From the NCBI RefSeq assembly GCF_029854705.2, contig NZ_CP139035.1:1116001-1180000 (forward strand): DNA of 64,000 nt, written 5' to 3'. The position numbers and the translations under genes were made by a program. The number at the start of each line of letters is the position of its first letter. The stretch's first letter is position 1. Positions 8,916 to 18,969 of the stretch are shown in pieces. The notes beneath the pieces were generated by a model. It worked only from the letters and a program-made list of their open reading frames with translations, was not told the origin of the DNA and did no database searches. Origin of the DNA: Akkermansia sp. N21116. GTDB lineage: Bacteria; Verrucomicrobiota; Verrucomicrobiia; Verrucomicrobiales; Akkermansiaceae.

Positions 8916-10049
8916 ATGACTACGTTTCCCGCAAAATTATTGTGGTCTCTCGTTCTTGCGATGATGGTCTTTTGGCCTTTGAGTTCCAAAGGCAGTGACT
9001 CGTTTCCTCTTTCTTTGGGCAAAGAACAGGAAGTGATCGAGTACAGGGCCTTGGTCTGGGCTGACAAAGGGAGTGTGGAACGATACGGAGGGGAAACAAT
9101 TTTCCGGAAGAAACTGAATCGAATGTTTGCGCAAACGACGGAATTTTTTAATGAGAGCCCGAACCGGTTCCATTATTATTTTCGTTTTGTACCGGCCGGT
9201 CTGCGTATGTATGATACTCAGGGGGATCGGAACAGAATTGATTTTTTCAAGAAACAAGCTTTTGGCAAGCTAGATACGGGAATGTATGATTATGTCGTTT
9301 TTTTCGCCTTGGATGCAGTTGCCAGCGGAACATCTTGCGGAGGTGGCGGTGAAAGCGGGCAGTGTGTCGTGATGTGTTACCGGACATTGGAGGAACAGGC
9401 AAAAAATGGGGATATTTTCTCGAAGGAACCACCTCTGCAGGGTACATACAGTGATTTGGGACATGAGTATGGACATATGCGCGGAGCGACCGATCTCTAT
9501 CAATATAAAATACTGGCGGAAGACAACCCTGTCAGCCATAAAGACTTGAATCCGCCTCCCTGCAATATGGGGACTGGTTTCCGGGTATGGAGTGACTATT
9601 GTTCCGCCCTGTTCAACTATACTGCCAGGCAAAAACAATTGGACCGGGAACTGCCGAAGAAGATTTTTCCGGAAAAACTCGTGATCAAAGTGATGAAACA
9701 CGGACAGCTTGTGCCTGGGGCCAGCGTTAGGTTTTACGGCACGCGGGCGGGAGGTGCACACAACAGGAGGGATGTATACCCGGACGCCTTCCGAACATTC
9801 CAGACGGCCCCGAATGGAATGGTAGAGATCATGAATTTGTACGAACTCTATCATCCGGCTCCCGGAGCTCCCGGAACTCCTCCTAAACAGCCGGTGGATT
9901 TGTTCCCTTATTCCTATTGGTTTAGCTTTCTGGTCGAGGCTGTGTGTGGTGATACAAAAAGTTATGCATGGCTTCCGGACTTTGTCCTTCAGGAGGACTA
10001 TCTCCGGACAGGGAAGAAAAAGTATGAGCTGATTTTAAAAGTAGAATAA
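8916..10049 (+). CDS. secreted zinc-metallopeptidase-like protein (HEYGH)
   Basis: This encodes 377 residues with a signal peptide (about residues 1-27). The central domain has HEYGHMRGATDLY, where His183, Glu184 and His187 form the HExxH zinc site and the following GxxDLY resembles the third-ligand region of M6-like peptidases. A CGGGGESGQC loop lies upstream. A C-terminal 110-residue region with VMKHGQLVPGASVRFYG looks like a beta-sandwich carrier domain. Secretion plus a zincin motif suggests a periplasmic or extracellular protease, perhaps on mucin or host protein. The ATG at 8916 is preferred over a GTG at 8913. Family placement is moderate; no neighbour explains it. Confidence 0.72.
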   Translation: MTTFPAKLLWSLVLAMMVFWPLSSKGSDSFPLSLGKEQEVIEYRALVWADKGSVERYGGETIFRKKLNRMFAQTTEFFNESPNRFHYYFRFVPAGLRMYDTQGDRNRIDFFKKQAFGKLDTGMYDYVVFFALDAVASGTSCGGGGESGQCVVMCYRTLEEQAKNGDIFSKEPPLQGTYSDLGHEYGHMRGATDLYQYKILAEDNPVSHKDLNPPPCNMGTGFRVWSDYCSALFNYTARQKQLDRELPKKIFPEKLVIKVMKHGQLVPGASVRFYGTRAGGAHNRRDVYPDAFRTFQTAPNGMVEIMNLYELYHPAPGAPGTPPKQPVDLFPYSYWFSFLVEAVCGDTKSYAWLPDFVLQEDYLRTGKKKYELILKVE

Positions 10050-10071
10050 AGACTTTCTGGTGCGTTATTGA

Positions 10072-10845
10072 CTACAGAGGGTTGAGACTGAACCAAGGAC
10101 GTCTGATTTTGTGTTCGTGGGGAGTTGTGAAGATTTCACAGAATTGGTCGCACCAGATTCGAATGTGGCGGCGATGGTGGGCATAGTACTGGAAGTCTTT
10201 GGTGTCTACGAGGACGTAGGAAATGACGGATGATTCGTCCTTTTCGTAGTCGGCTACTTCAGCAACGAGTTTATTGGCGGGTGAAAAGAATTTAGCTCCC
10301 ATGGAGATGGAACCGCCCGGGACAACCTGGGATAGGACGGCTCCGCTTCCTTTAAGATAGTGTCCCGCGATGAGCCCGGCTGCATTGGCCGTTACATTGG
10401 TAGGAGTAATGGAAAGGAGGGCGATCTGTACCCGGTAAGCATCCCGGGTAGGATGGTCGACGAGGTGGAAGGTGTTGTCCTGACGGTCCAGAATGGCTAG
10501 CTTTTCACGGAGTTGATGGTCGAAGTAGAGGCAAAGTTCCTCGACATCTTCCGCTTTTTCCGGATCTGTCGGATAATTGAGGAGAAAATGCGTGGTAACC
10601 GGCATCACGTAAATAGGTTGTGATTTTCCGTGTTGCCCCGTGATCCGTTCGTCCCAGTCCTTGTTGTCGCTGATATCCCAGTAGGAGTCGAAACTCATGC
10701 GTGCTTTATCGCTTGGCGCGTAGTGGGAGATGAATCCTGTCCTCGGTATTTGATCAAAGTCATGAGATGTGCACGATGAAAGGAAGCATGCCGCAAACAG
10801 TACGCCTGGGTGTACCAGCGGGACAATTTTGAGGAAGTGGATCAT
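10072..10845 (-). CDS. DUF3313-like lipoprotein
   Basis: Starting at the ATG ending at 10845 gives a hydrophobic signal peptide with lipobox LSSC, so this is a membrane-anchored lipoprotein of about 257 residues. The body matches the DUF3313 pattern seen in many Gram-negative lipoproteins: an early GFISHYAP segment, a YVMPVTTHFLLNYP strand, and a Gly/Ala-rich segment with GGSISMGAKF later on. The function of this family is unknown. The gene converges with the metallopeptidase gene, with only 22 bases between stop codons. Confidence 0.75.
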   Translation of the reverse strand: MIHFLKIVPLVHPGVLFAACFLSSCTSHDFDQIPRTGFISHYAPSDKARMSFDSYWDISDNKDWDERITGQHGKSQPIYVMPVTTHFLLNYPTDPEKAEDVEELCLYFDHQLREKLAILDRQDNTFHLVDHPTRDAYRVQIALLSITPTNVTANAAGLIAGHYLKGSGAVLSQVVPGGSISMGAKFFSPANKLVAEVADYEKDESSVISYVLVDTKDFQYYAHHRRHIRIWCDQFCEIFTTPHEHKIRRPWFSLNPL

Positions 10846-10923
10846 GACGGCACAACGAATGATATTCACACAAATTCGCAAATAAGCACATGAAATGCAA
10901 CAAAAAATATGTTCTCTTGCTGC

Positions 10924-12195
10924 CTAGTCTTCCAGCGTGCGCGGTCGGAGATAATAGACTTTGTCGTTGCGGCGGACTTTGTCCGGGGAGAGGATGTAAA
11001 TGGTTCTCCCTTTTTCCGCCAGCGGGACTTCTGTAAGACAGCCCGGATTCAGCTCGACTTTGAGAGAAACGGGGGTAAGTTCGATGGCTCCTGTAGTGGG
11101 ACCTGTAATGAGGATGTCCTGTCCTGTTGAGAGGGGAGCGGCTTCAAGGAATATTTCTGCAATGCCGCTTTTGCGGAAGTAGTTGGTGACTTTGCCGATA
11201 TGTACTTTGTGAACGGAGGCCCGGTTGACGGATGTGCCGCTCCATTCTCCCCAGGGTTTGCCGAGGTAGTAGCCTCCCTGCCAAAATCCGCGGTTGAAGA
11301 CGCGGCGGAGGCGTTCCAGCCAGATTTCGATAAGATTGGGAGAGTAGGTTCCGTTCCGGCAGGCTTGGGCGGCTTCCTTGTACACGGATGTGACGGTGCG
11401 GACATAGTCCGACGATCTGCCCCGGCCTTCCAGCTTGAAGACGGAGACTCCGGCATCGAGTAACTGATCCAGAACGCCGACAGTGCAAATGTCTTTGGGA
11501 GACATGACGTATTTGTTGTCGATGACCATCTCATTCCCGGTTTCTTCATCGATGACCCGGTAGGCGCGGCGGCAGTTTTGGAAGCAGGCTCCGCGCTGGG
11601 CAGATGAGTTATAGGCCGCGAGACTCATGTAGCATTTTCCGGAGATGGCGACGCAGAGTGCTCCGTGGGCAAAAATTTCCACACGAAGGAGCTTTCCTTC
11701 CGGCCCGCAGATTTGTTCACGGGAGATGCCATCAATGATATGGCGAATTTGGGAGAGCGTGAGTTCCCGGGCAAGGACGACAACTTCCGCATATCGGGAG
11801 AAGAAGCGGACGGCAGCCATATTGCAGACGTTGGCCTGGACGGAGATATGGACGGGTAGGCCAATCGAGTGGGCATATTCGATGACGGCCATGTCGGAGG
11901 CGATGACTGCGTCGATTCCGGCATCGCGGGCCGCGTTACAGAGTTGGCGCACTTCTTCGAGTTCTTCATCATAGACGATGATATTGAGCGTCAGATAGGC
12001 TTTGGCTTCATGTTCCCGGCATTGGGACACGATTGCCGGCAGATCTTCCACCGTGAAGTTGACGGTGGCTCGGGAACGCATGTTCAGGGAACCGATGCCG
12101 AAGTAAACCGAGTCGGCTCCGGCATTCAAAGCGGCGGCAAGGGATTCGAACGACCCGGCAGGGGCCATTATTTCCACGTGGGAGGGCATCGTCAT
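10924..12195 (-). CDS. peptidase U32 family protein, TrhP-like
   Basis: This encodes 423 residues with the U32 signature: N-terminal EIMAPAGSFESLAAALNAGA, the central EIFAHGALCVAISGKCYMS with its paired cysteines, a CRRAY segment and a late FKLEGRGRSSDYV. Despite the name, characterised relatives (TrhP/YegQ) act with prephenate-derived cofactors in tRNA wobble-uridine 5-hydroxylation rather than proteolysis. The conserved Cys set suggests an iron-sulfur cluster. Length is in the usual range for the TrhP group. A second start (MPSHVE) two codons in is possible. A decayed copy of part of this gene lies 210 bases upstream of its start. Confidence 0.9.
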   Translation of the reverse strand: MTMPSHVEIMAPAGSFESLAAALNAGADSVYFGIGSLNMRSRATVNFTVEDLPAIVSQCREHEAKAYLTLNIIVYDEELEEVRQLCNAARDAGIDAVIASDMAVIEYAHSIGLPVHISVQANVCNMAAVRFFSRYAEVVVLARELTLSQIRHIIDGISREQICGPEGKLLRVEIFAHGALCVAISGKCYMSLAAYNSSAQRGACFQNCRRAYRVIDEETGNEMVIDNKYVMSPKDICTVGVLDQLLDAGVSVFKLEGRGRSSDYVRTVTSVYKEAAQACRNGTYSPNLIEIWLERLRRVFNRGFWQGGYYLGKPWGEWSGTSVNRASVHKVHIGKVTNYFRKSGIAEIFLEAAPLSTGQDILITGPTTGAIELTPVSLKVELNPGCLTEVPLAEKGRTIYILSPDKVRRNDKVYYLRPRTLED

Positions 12196-12403
12196 CGTGC
12201 GGGAAGCATAAGGGTTGGCTCGCGTTTTGGCGAGTGTATAGCGGAAGAATCCGACGGCTGATTCCCGTCATTCAATGATAAATCCTTACTCGTGGATGAC
12301 GGTGACGAAAAAGAGATCGGTCTCGTTTGGATTTTTCAATCGTCCGCGAGGCAGTTTCTTGTAGGTTCAAATAGTAGTTGAAAACTATTTTACAGTTACA
12401 CCA

Positions 12404-12487
12404 CAATATGGTGCGAGGTTCCATGGTGAAATTGACGGGAACTCGAGAGTGCATGTTCAGAGAGACGCCAGTGTTGAACGACGAACG
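12404..12487 (-). pseudogene. remnant of a second U32-family gene
   Basis: Read on the minus strand this short stretch gives GVSLNMHSRVPVNFTMEP, which lines up with GIGSLNMRSRATVNFTVED of the intact U32 gene (its residues near 35-55). The match continues at DNA level for about 55 bases and then fades, with no start, catalytic region or length. It is most simply a decayed partial duplicate. The remaining bases of the 400-base gap (12196-12596) hold no gene I can support. Confidence 0.6.
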
Positions 12488-12596
12488 AAGGTAACGTGAA
12501 AAAATGTTTTTGTTGTAACCTTTTCCGACTCCAAATCGTCATGAAGGTGTTGAACGAATTAACCGATTATTATTCATATCAAACTTATTAAAAGCT

Positions 12597-12785
12597 ATGA
12601 ACAACGATGATTTAAAGAAGGAACTGAATGAAGAAGAACTTGACGTAATTGCTGCCGGACGAGCGATGGTACGCATTTCCACTGAAGGATTCGAAATGAA
12701 CATTACTCAGGAAAAATACGAGAAGGTGATCTCTAAAGAGCCGGGTAAGTTCAAAGACTATAAGATCGAATTTTACGACAAGTGA
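12597..12785 (+). CDS. short peptide with RiPP-leader-like N terminus
   Basis: This encodes 62 residues. The first 22 residues, NDDLKKELNEEELDVIAAGR, look like the Nif11/NHLP-type leader of ribosomally made peptides, where an LxEEEL helix ends near a Gly cleavage point. The remaining 40 residues are charged (MVRISTEGFEMNIT onwards) and lack Cys, unlike most lanthipeptide or sactipeptide cores. The gene is followed by a stem-loop at 12808-12841. No modification enzyme or peptidase-containing ABC transporter is in the neighbourhood. It could simply be a small conserved cytoplasmic protein. Confidence 0.65.
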   Translation: MNNDDLKKELNEEELDVIAAGRAMVRISTEGFEMNITQEKYEKVISKEPGKFKDYKIEFYDK

Positions 12786-12807
12786 TTGAACGTCATTAAC
12801 GAAAAAT

Positions 12808-12841
12808 AAGCCTCTCGGAAAATAATCACTCCGGGAGGCTT
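12808..12841 (+). terminator. stem-loop after short peptide gene
   Basis: An 11-base arm (AAGCCTCTCGG) pairs with CCGGGAGGCTT with one mismatch around a 12-base loop. The T-run after it is weak. Placed 22 bases after the stop codon, it should end the short peptide transcript. Confidence 0.65.
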
Positions 12842-12875
12842 GTTTATGATCGGTAAAGTCGCTGCCGAAACGTTA

Positions 12876-13514
12876 TTATAATCCTGCTTCTTCCCGGATA
12901 AGAATAACTGATATCCGGTGTTTGGGATAACTGCGAGCCATCGTCAGATAGGCATTGCAGAGGCGGTCGGGGGAATTACAATCGTGGCAGGTGCCCGTGA
13001 CCATGCATGGAGTCTTGAAACCGGGGTGGCGTTTGGCATTGAGGGGAGCGATTTGCTGGAGGCGTTTCCGGGCTTCTTCCGGCGTCGGTGTTATTTTATT
13101 GATTCCTGCGACGAGGATGACGTGCCTGGGTCCGAATGCGATCGGAGCGATCCGGTTGCCGACCATGTCGACCCAGTACAAAGAACCATCGGCGCAGACG
13201 GCATTGATTCCCGTCAGGAAAAGATCGGCGGTCATCCCCTGGCGGCGAATTTCCCAGCGTTGCTCGCGCGGCATATCCGGTTGGAAACCGTCATAGAAGC
13301 GGATTGATGACTGTTGAGCCAGATATTCGAGAATATCCGTATTTCTCAAGGTCATGGAGTCTCCGTAACTGGCGCTGGTCGGTGCGAATTCCGTTACAAG
13401 GCGTTCCAGAATTTGCCGGGCTTCCATGGTATGATCGGCGATAAAGACGCGGAATCCGTGACGTTCGAGTTTGTTTTTGCTCTGTTGGAGCCATTCTTCG
13501 GGAAAGTTGTCCAT
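12876..13514 (-). CDS. LUD-domain protein (LutC/YkgG-like)
   Basis: This encodes 212 residues of the LUD (DUF162) fold. Visible hallmarks are the early SYGDSMTLRN, the RQGMTADLFLTGINAV stretch, the DMVGNRIAPIAFGPRHVILVAGINKI core and a C-terminal Cys-containing GTCHDCNSPDRLC segment. LutC-type proteins take part in lactate oxidation with LutA and LutB, but stand-alone LUD proteins like this one are common and of unknown role. No lutAB genes are in the window. The Cys cluster suggests metal binding. Confidence 0.85.
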   Translation of the reverse strand: MDNFPEEWLQQSKNKLERHGFRVFIADHTMEARQILERLVTEFAPTSASYGDSMTLRNTDILEYLAQQSSIRFYDGFQPDMPREQRWEIRRQGMTADLFLTGINAVCADGSLYWVDMVGNRIAPIAFGPRHVILVAGINKITPTPEEARKRLQQIAPLNAKRHPGFKTPCMVTGTCHDCNSPDRLCNAYLTMARSYPKHRISVILIREEAGL

Positions 13515-13533
13515 GGGGAAAAGGGGGAAGCTG

Positions 13534-13565
13534 AACGGACCGGCAAATTGGCTTGCCGGTCCGTT
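13534..13565 (-). terminator. stem-loop after gyrA
   Basis: AACGGACCGGCAA pairs perfectly (13 bases) with TTGCCGGTCCGTT around a 6-base loop, 33 bases beyond the gyrA stop codon. It lacks a strong T-run on the minus strand, so its strength as a terminator is uncertain. It also separates gyrA from the LUD gene. Confidence 0.65.
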
Positions 13566-13597
13566 TGTTGCACATAAGTGTTGAAAGAATGTTTCTT

Positions 13598-16228
13598 TTA
13601 TTCTTCCGGAGTAGCGGCGTCTCCGGATTCGGGTGTTTCACTGTTTTCCGAGACGTTTTCTTCATCCGTTCCTTCGGATGTTTCATCATCATCGTCGGGA
13701 ATGACGATGGAAATGTCCTGAATGGTTTCGCCGTCTTTGAGGGTCATGAGTTTGACTCCTTGGGCGACGCGGCCTGTTTCGCGGATGGTTTCTACCTTGA
13801 TGCGGACGGATTGTCCGGCAGTAGTCATCAGCATGAGTTCGTCTGTTTCTGAAACGACTGTGGCGGAAACAACCTTGCCGGTTTTGTCCGTGCAGTTCAT
13901 GGTCTTGACTCCGGTACCGCCGCGGCTTTGGAGGCGGTAGGCGTCGAAACCGGTGCGTTTGCCCAAGCCGTTTTCCGAGGCGACGAGGAGGGTTGCCGAT
14001 TCGTCCACGATGGCGAGGGCAACGACATAATCGCCGGGACGGGGACGGATGCCGCGAACGCCGATGGTATTGCGTCCCTGGTCGCGCAGGTCGCTTTCAT
14101 TGAAGCGGATGCTCATGCCGTCGTGCGTGACGAGGACAATTTCGTTGTTGCCGGATGTGAGGACGGCATTGACGAGGCTGTTGCCTTCTTCCAGGTTGAT
14201 GGCGATGATGCCGGCTTTGCGATAGTTGCGGAAGTCATTGAGACTGGTCTTCTTGACAGTACCGTCTTTAGTGGCAAAGACGACGAAACCGCTTTCTTCG
14301 CCGAAAGTGGTATCGTTGCCGTTTTCGTCTACTTGGCGTTCAAGGCGGAGGATGGCAGCGATATTTTCTTCCGGTTGGAGGTCGAGCAGGTTCTTGATGT
14401 TACGTCCCTGGGCGCTACGTGCGGCTTCATCGATTTCATACACGCGGTCCACATAAACGCGGCCGGTGTTGGTGAAGAACATGATGTAGTCGTGGTTCTG
14501 TGCAGCGAACAGGTGCTCGATGAAGTCGGCTTCCTGATCTTTTTTGGCGGCTTTGGTCGTAGCGGCTTTGATGCCTTTGCCGCCACGGGCCTGGACGCGG
14601 TATTCAGCGGAGTTGGTCCGCTTGATATAGCCGCTGTGGGTGATGGTGACGATCATCGAGTCGTTCGGGATCAAATCCTCGATAGCCATGTCTCCTTCGA
14701 AAGGAATGATGCGCGTCACGCGCGGAGTGGCATACTTGGTCTTGATTGCCTGAAGTTCGTCTTTGACGATGCCGAGTACGCGGGATTCGTTGGCCAGGAT
14801 ATCGAGGTAGTCCTTGATGAGGACCATGAGTTCGGAATAGTCGTTGTTGATCTTGTCCGATTCCAGTGCGGTGAGTTGGTAGAGGCGCAAGTCGAGGATG
14901 GCGTTGACCTGGCGTTCGGTGAAGACATAGAGGCCGTTCTGAACGGAAGGCTGGGAACGGATCAGGATACCGAGACCTTCTGCCGTTGCAATGGGGAATG
15001 TATAGGCCTGCAGGCGCTGGCGGGCTTCATCGCGGTTTTTGGAATCGCGGATGATATGGATGAAGTCATCCATGTGGCCAAGGGCGAGGAGGAATGCTTC
15101 CAGGCGTTCGGCATCTTTTTCCGCCTCGTTGAGGAGGTGGCGCGTACGGCGGACGATGACTTCGCGCCGGTGCTCGATGTAGAAGTTGATGGCATCAAGC
15201 ATCGTGAGCGTCTTTGGCCGGTTGTCGTGAATAGCCAGCATGTTCACGGAGAAGGATGTCTCCATGGAGGTGAGCTTGTAGAGCTGGTTGACGACGACTT
15301 GGGGACGGGCATCGCGTTTTAGTTCGATTTCGATGCAGGTCTGCTCATCGGAAAGGTCACGGAGTCCGGAGATATCGGTAAGTATTTTCTCCTTGCAGAG
15401 TTCGGCGATACGTTCCTGAAGGACAGCTCGGTTGACTCCGTAAGGGACTTCCCGGATAATCAGAAGGTCTTTGCCGGTGTCGGATTGCTCGATATCGATT
15501 TTGCCGCGAATACGGACGGAGCCGCGACCCGTGCGGAAGTAGCTGTCGATGCCGGAGAAGCCGAGCAAATCCCCTCCGGTCGGGAAATCAGGCCCTTTGA
15601 TGTGCTGTCGGAGTTCTTCGACGCTGATGTGGGGATTGTCGATCGTCGCGCAAATGCCGTCGACGACTTCTCCCAGGTTGTGGGGAGCCATATTGGTGGC
15701 CATGCCGACGGCGATACCGGTGCCTCCGTTGACGAGAAGGTTCGGGAAGGCGGATGGGAAGACTGTCGGTTCGGTTGTCGTTCCGTCGTAGTTGGGCATG
15801 AAGTCGACAGTATCTTTGTCGAGGTCGGTCATCATGGCCATTCCCATGCCGGAGAGTTTGGCTTCCGTGTATCGGGATGCGGCGGCGGGGTCTCCATCGG
15901 GTGTTCCGAAGTTGCCCTGTCCGATGACGAGGATGTCTCGCATGGACCAGTTCTGGGCCATGTTGACGAGTGTTCCGTAAATAGCCGCGTCGCCGTGGGG
16001 ATGGTAACTACCCATGGTGTCACCGACGATTTTGGAGCATTTACGCGTTTTCCCGCCGGGTGCAAGGTTGAGTTCCTTCATAGCGTAAAGGATACGCCGC
16101 TGGGAAGGTTTCAGTCCGTCACGAACGTCCGGCAGAGCGCGGGAAATGATGACGGACATGGAGTAGTCCAGGAACGAGGTGGAAAGCTCGCTGGCTACAT
16201 CCACGGGTTTGATGCGATTGGTGTCCAT
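13598..16228 (-). CDS. gyrA: DNA gyrase subunit A
   Basis: GyrA breaks and rejoins DNA in the gyrase A2B2 complex to introduce negative supercoils. The breakage domain is plain (SRALPDVRDGLKPSQRRILY at residues 29-48), with the catalytic tyrosine at Tyr120 in AAASRYTEAKL. The C-terminal beta-pinwheel blades contain the GyrA box-like QARGGKG (about residue 560). The C terminus is an acidic Glu/Asp/Ser tail. At the drug-binding positions equal to E. coli Ser83 and Asp87 the sequence has Ala81 and Gly85, unusual for a fluoroquinolone-sensitive gyrase. It lies 32 bases behind gyrB, so they form an operon. Confidence 0.97.
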   Translation of the reverse strand: MDTNRIKPVDVASELSTSFLDYSMSVIISRALPDVRDGLKPSQRRILYAMKELNLAPGGKTRKCSKIVGDTMGSYHPHGDAAIYGTLVNMAQNWSMRDILVIGQGNFGTPDGDPAAASRYTEAKLSGMGMAMMTDLDKDTVDFMPNYDGTTTEPTVFPSAFPNLLVNGGTGIAVGMATNMAPHNLGEVVDGICATIDNPHISVEELRQHIKGPDFPTGGDLLGFSGIDSYFRTGRGSVRIRGKIDIEQSDTGKDLLIIREVPYGVNRAVLQERIAELCKEKILTDISGLRDLSDEQTCIEIELKRDARPQVVVNQLYKLTSMETSFSVNMLAIHDNRPKTLTMLDAINFYIEHRREVIVRRTRHLLNEAEKDAERLEAFLLALGHMDDFIHIIRDSKNRDEARQRLQAYTFPIATAEGLGILIRSQPSVQNGLYVFTERQVNAILDLRLYQLTALESDKINNDYSELMVLIKDYLDILANESRVLGIVKDELQAIKTKYATPRVTRIIPFEGDMAIEDLIPNDSMIVTITHSGYIKRTNSAEYRVQARGGKGIKAATTKAAKKDQEADFIEHLFAAQNHDYIMFFTNTGRVYVDRVYEIDEAARSAQGRNIKNLLDLQPEENIAAILRLERQVDENGNDTTFGEESGFVVFATKDGTVKKTSLNDFRNYRKAGIIAINLEEGNSLVNAVLTSGNNEIVLVTHDGMSIRFNESDLRDQGRNTIGVRGIRPRPGDYVVALAIVDESATLLVASENGLGKRTGFDAYRLQSRGGTGVKTMNCTDKTGKVVSATVVSETDELMLMTTAGQSVRIKVETIRETGRVAQGVKLMTLKDGETIQDISIVIPDDDDETSEGTDEENVSENSETPESGDAATPEE

Positions 16229-16260
16229 TGATCAAAAAGGGGTAGGTGATGTGGTGGGAA

Positions 16261-18831
<2,571 letters not shown>

Positions 18832-18889
18832 CTAGGGGAAGAGCGGGTTCAATGCAAGCAAGAAGGCAGTCAGTACGAAGGGAAAAGGA

Positions 18890-18939
18890 CAAAAAAACTA
18901 CAGCCGGCCCCCTCGTCCGCGTTTGTGCGAGGGGACCGG
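18890..18939 (-). terminator. rho-independent terminator of RND operon
   Basis: On the minus strand a GC-rich stem (CCGGTCCCCTCG with CGAGGGGGCCGG, one mismatch) is followed by CTGTAGTTTTTTTG. It lies 30 bases past the RND pump stop codon and separates that operon from gyrB. Confidence 0.8.
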
Positions 18940-18969
18940 TTACAGGGGGGGGGATAAAAGGGTGGATTT

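Noticed and set aside
13928-15322. Long plus-strand frame of 464 codons inside gyrA
   Set aside because: It is a shadow of the GC-rich gyrA codons on the other strand, with repeated Asp/Val/Phe bias and no motif.
18890-18960. Possible ncRNA between RND and gyrB genes
   Set aside because: The strong hairpin has a T-run in the right place for a terminator; nothing suggests a longer structured RNA.
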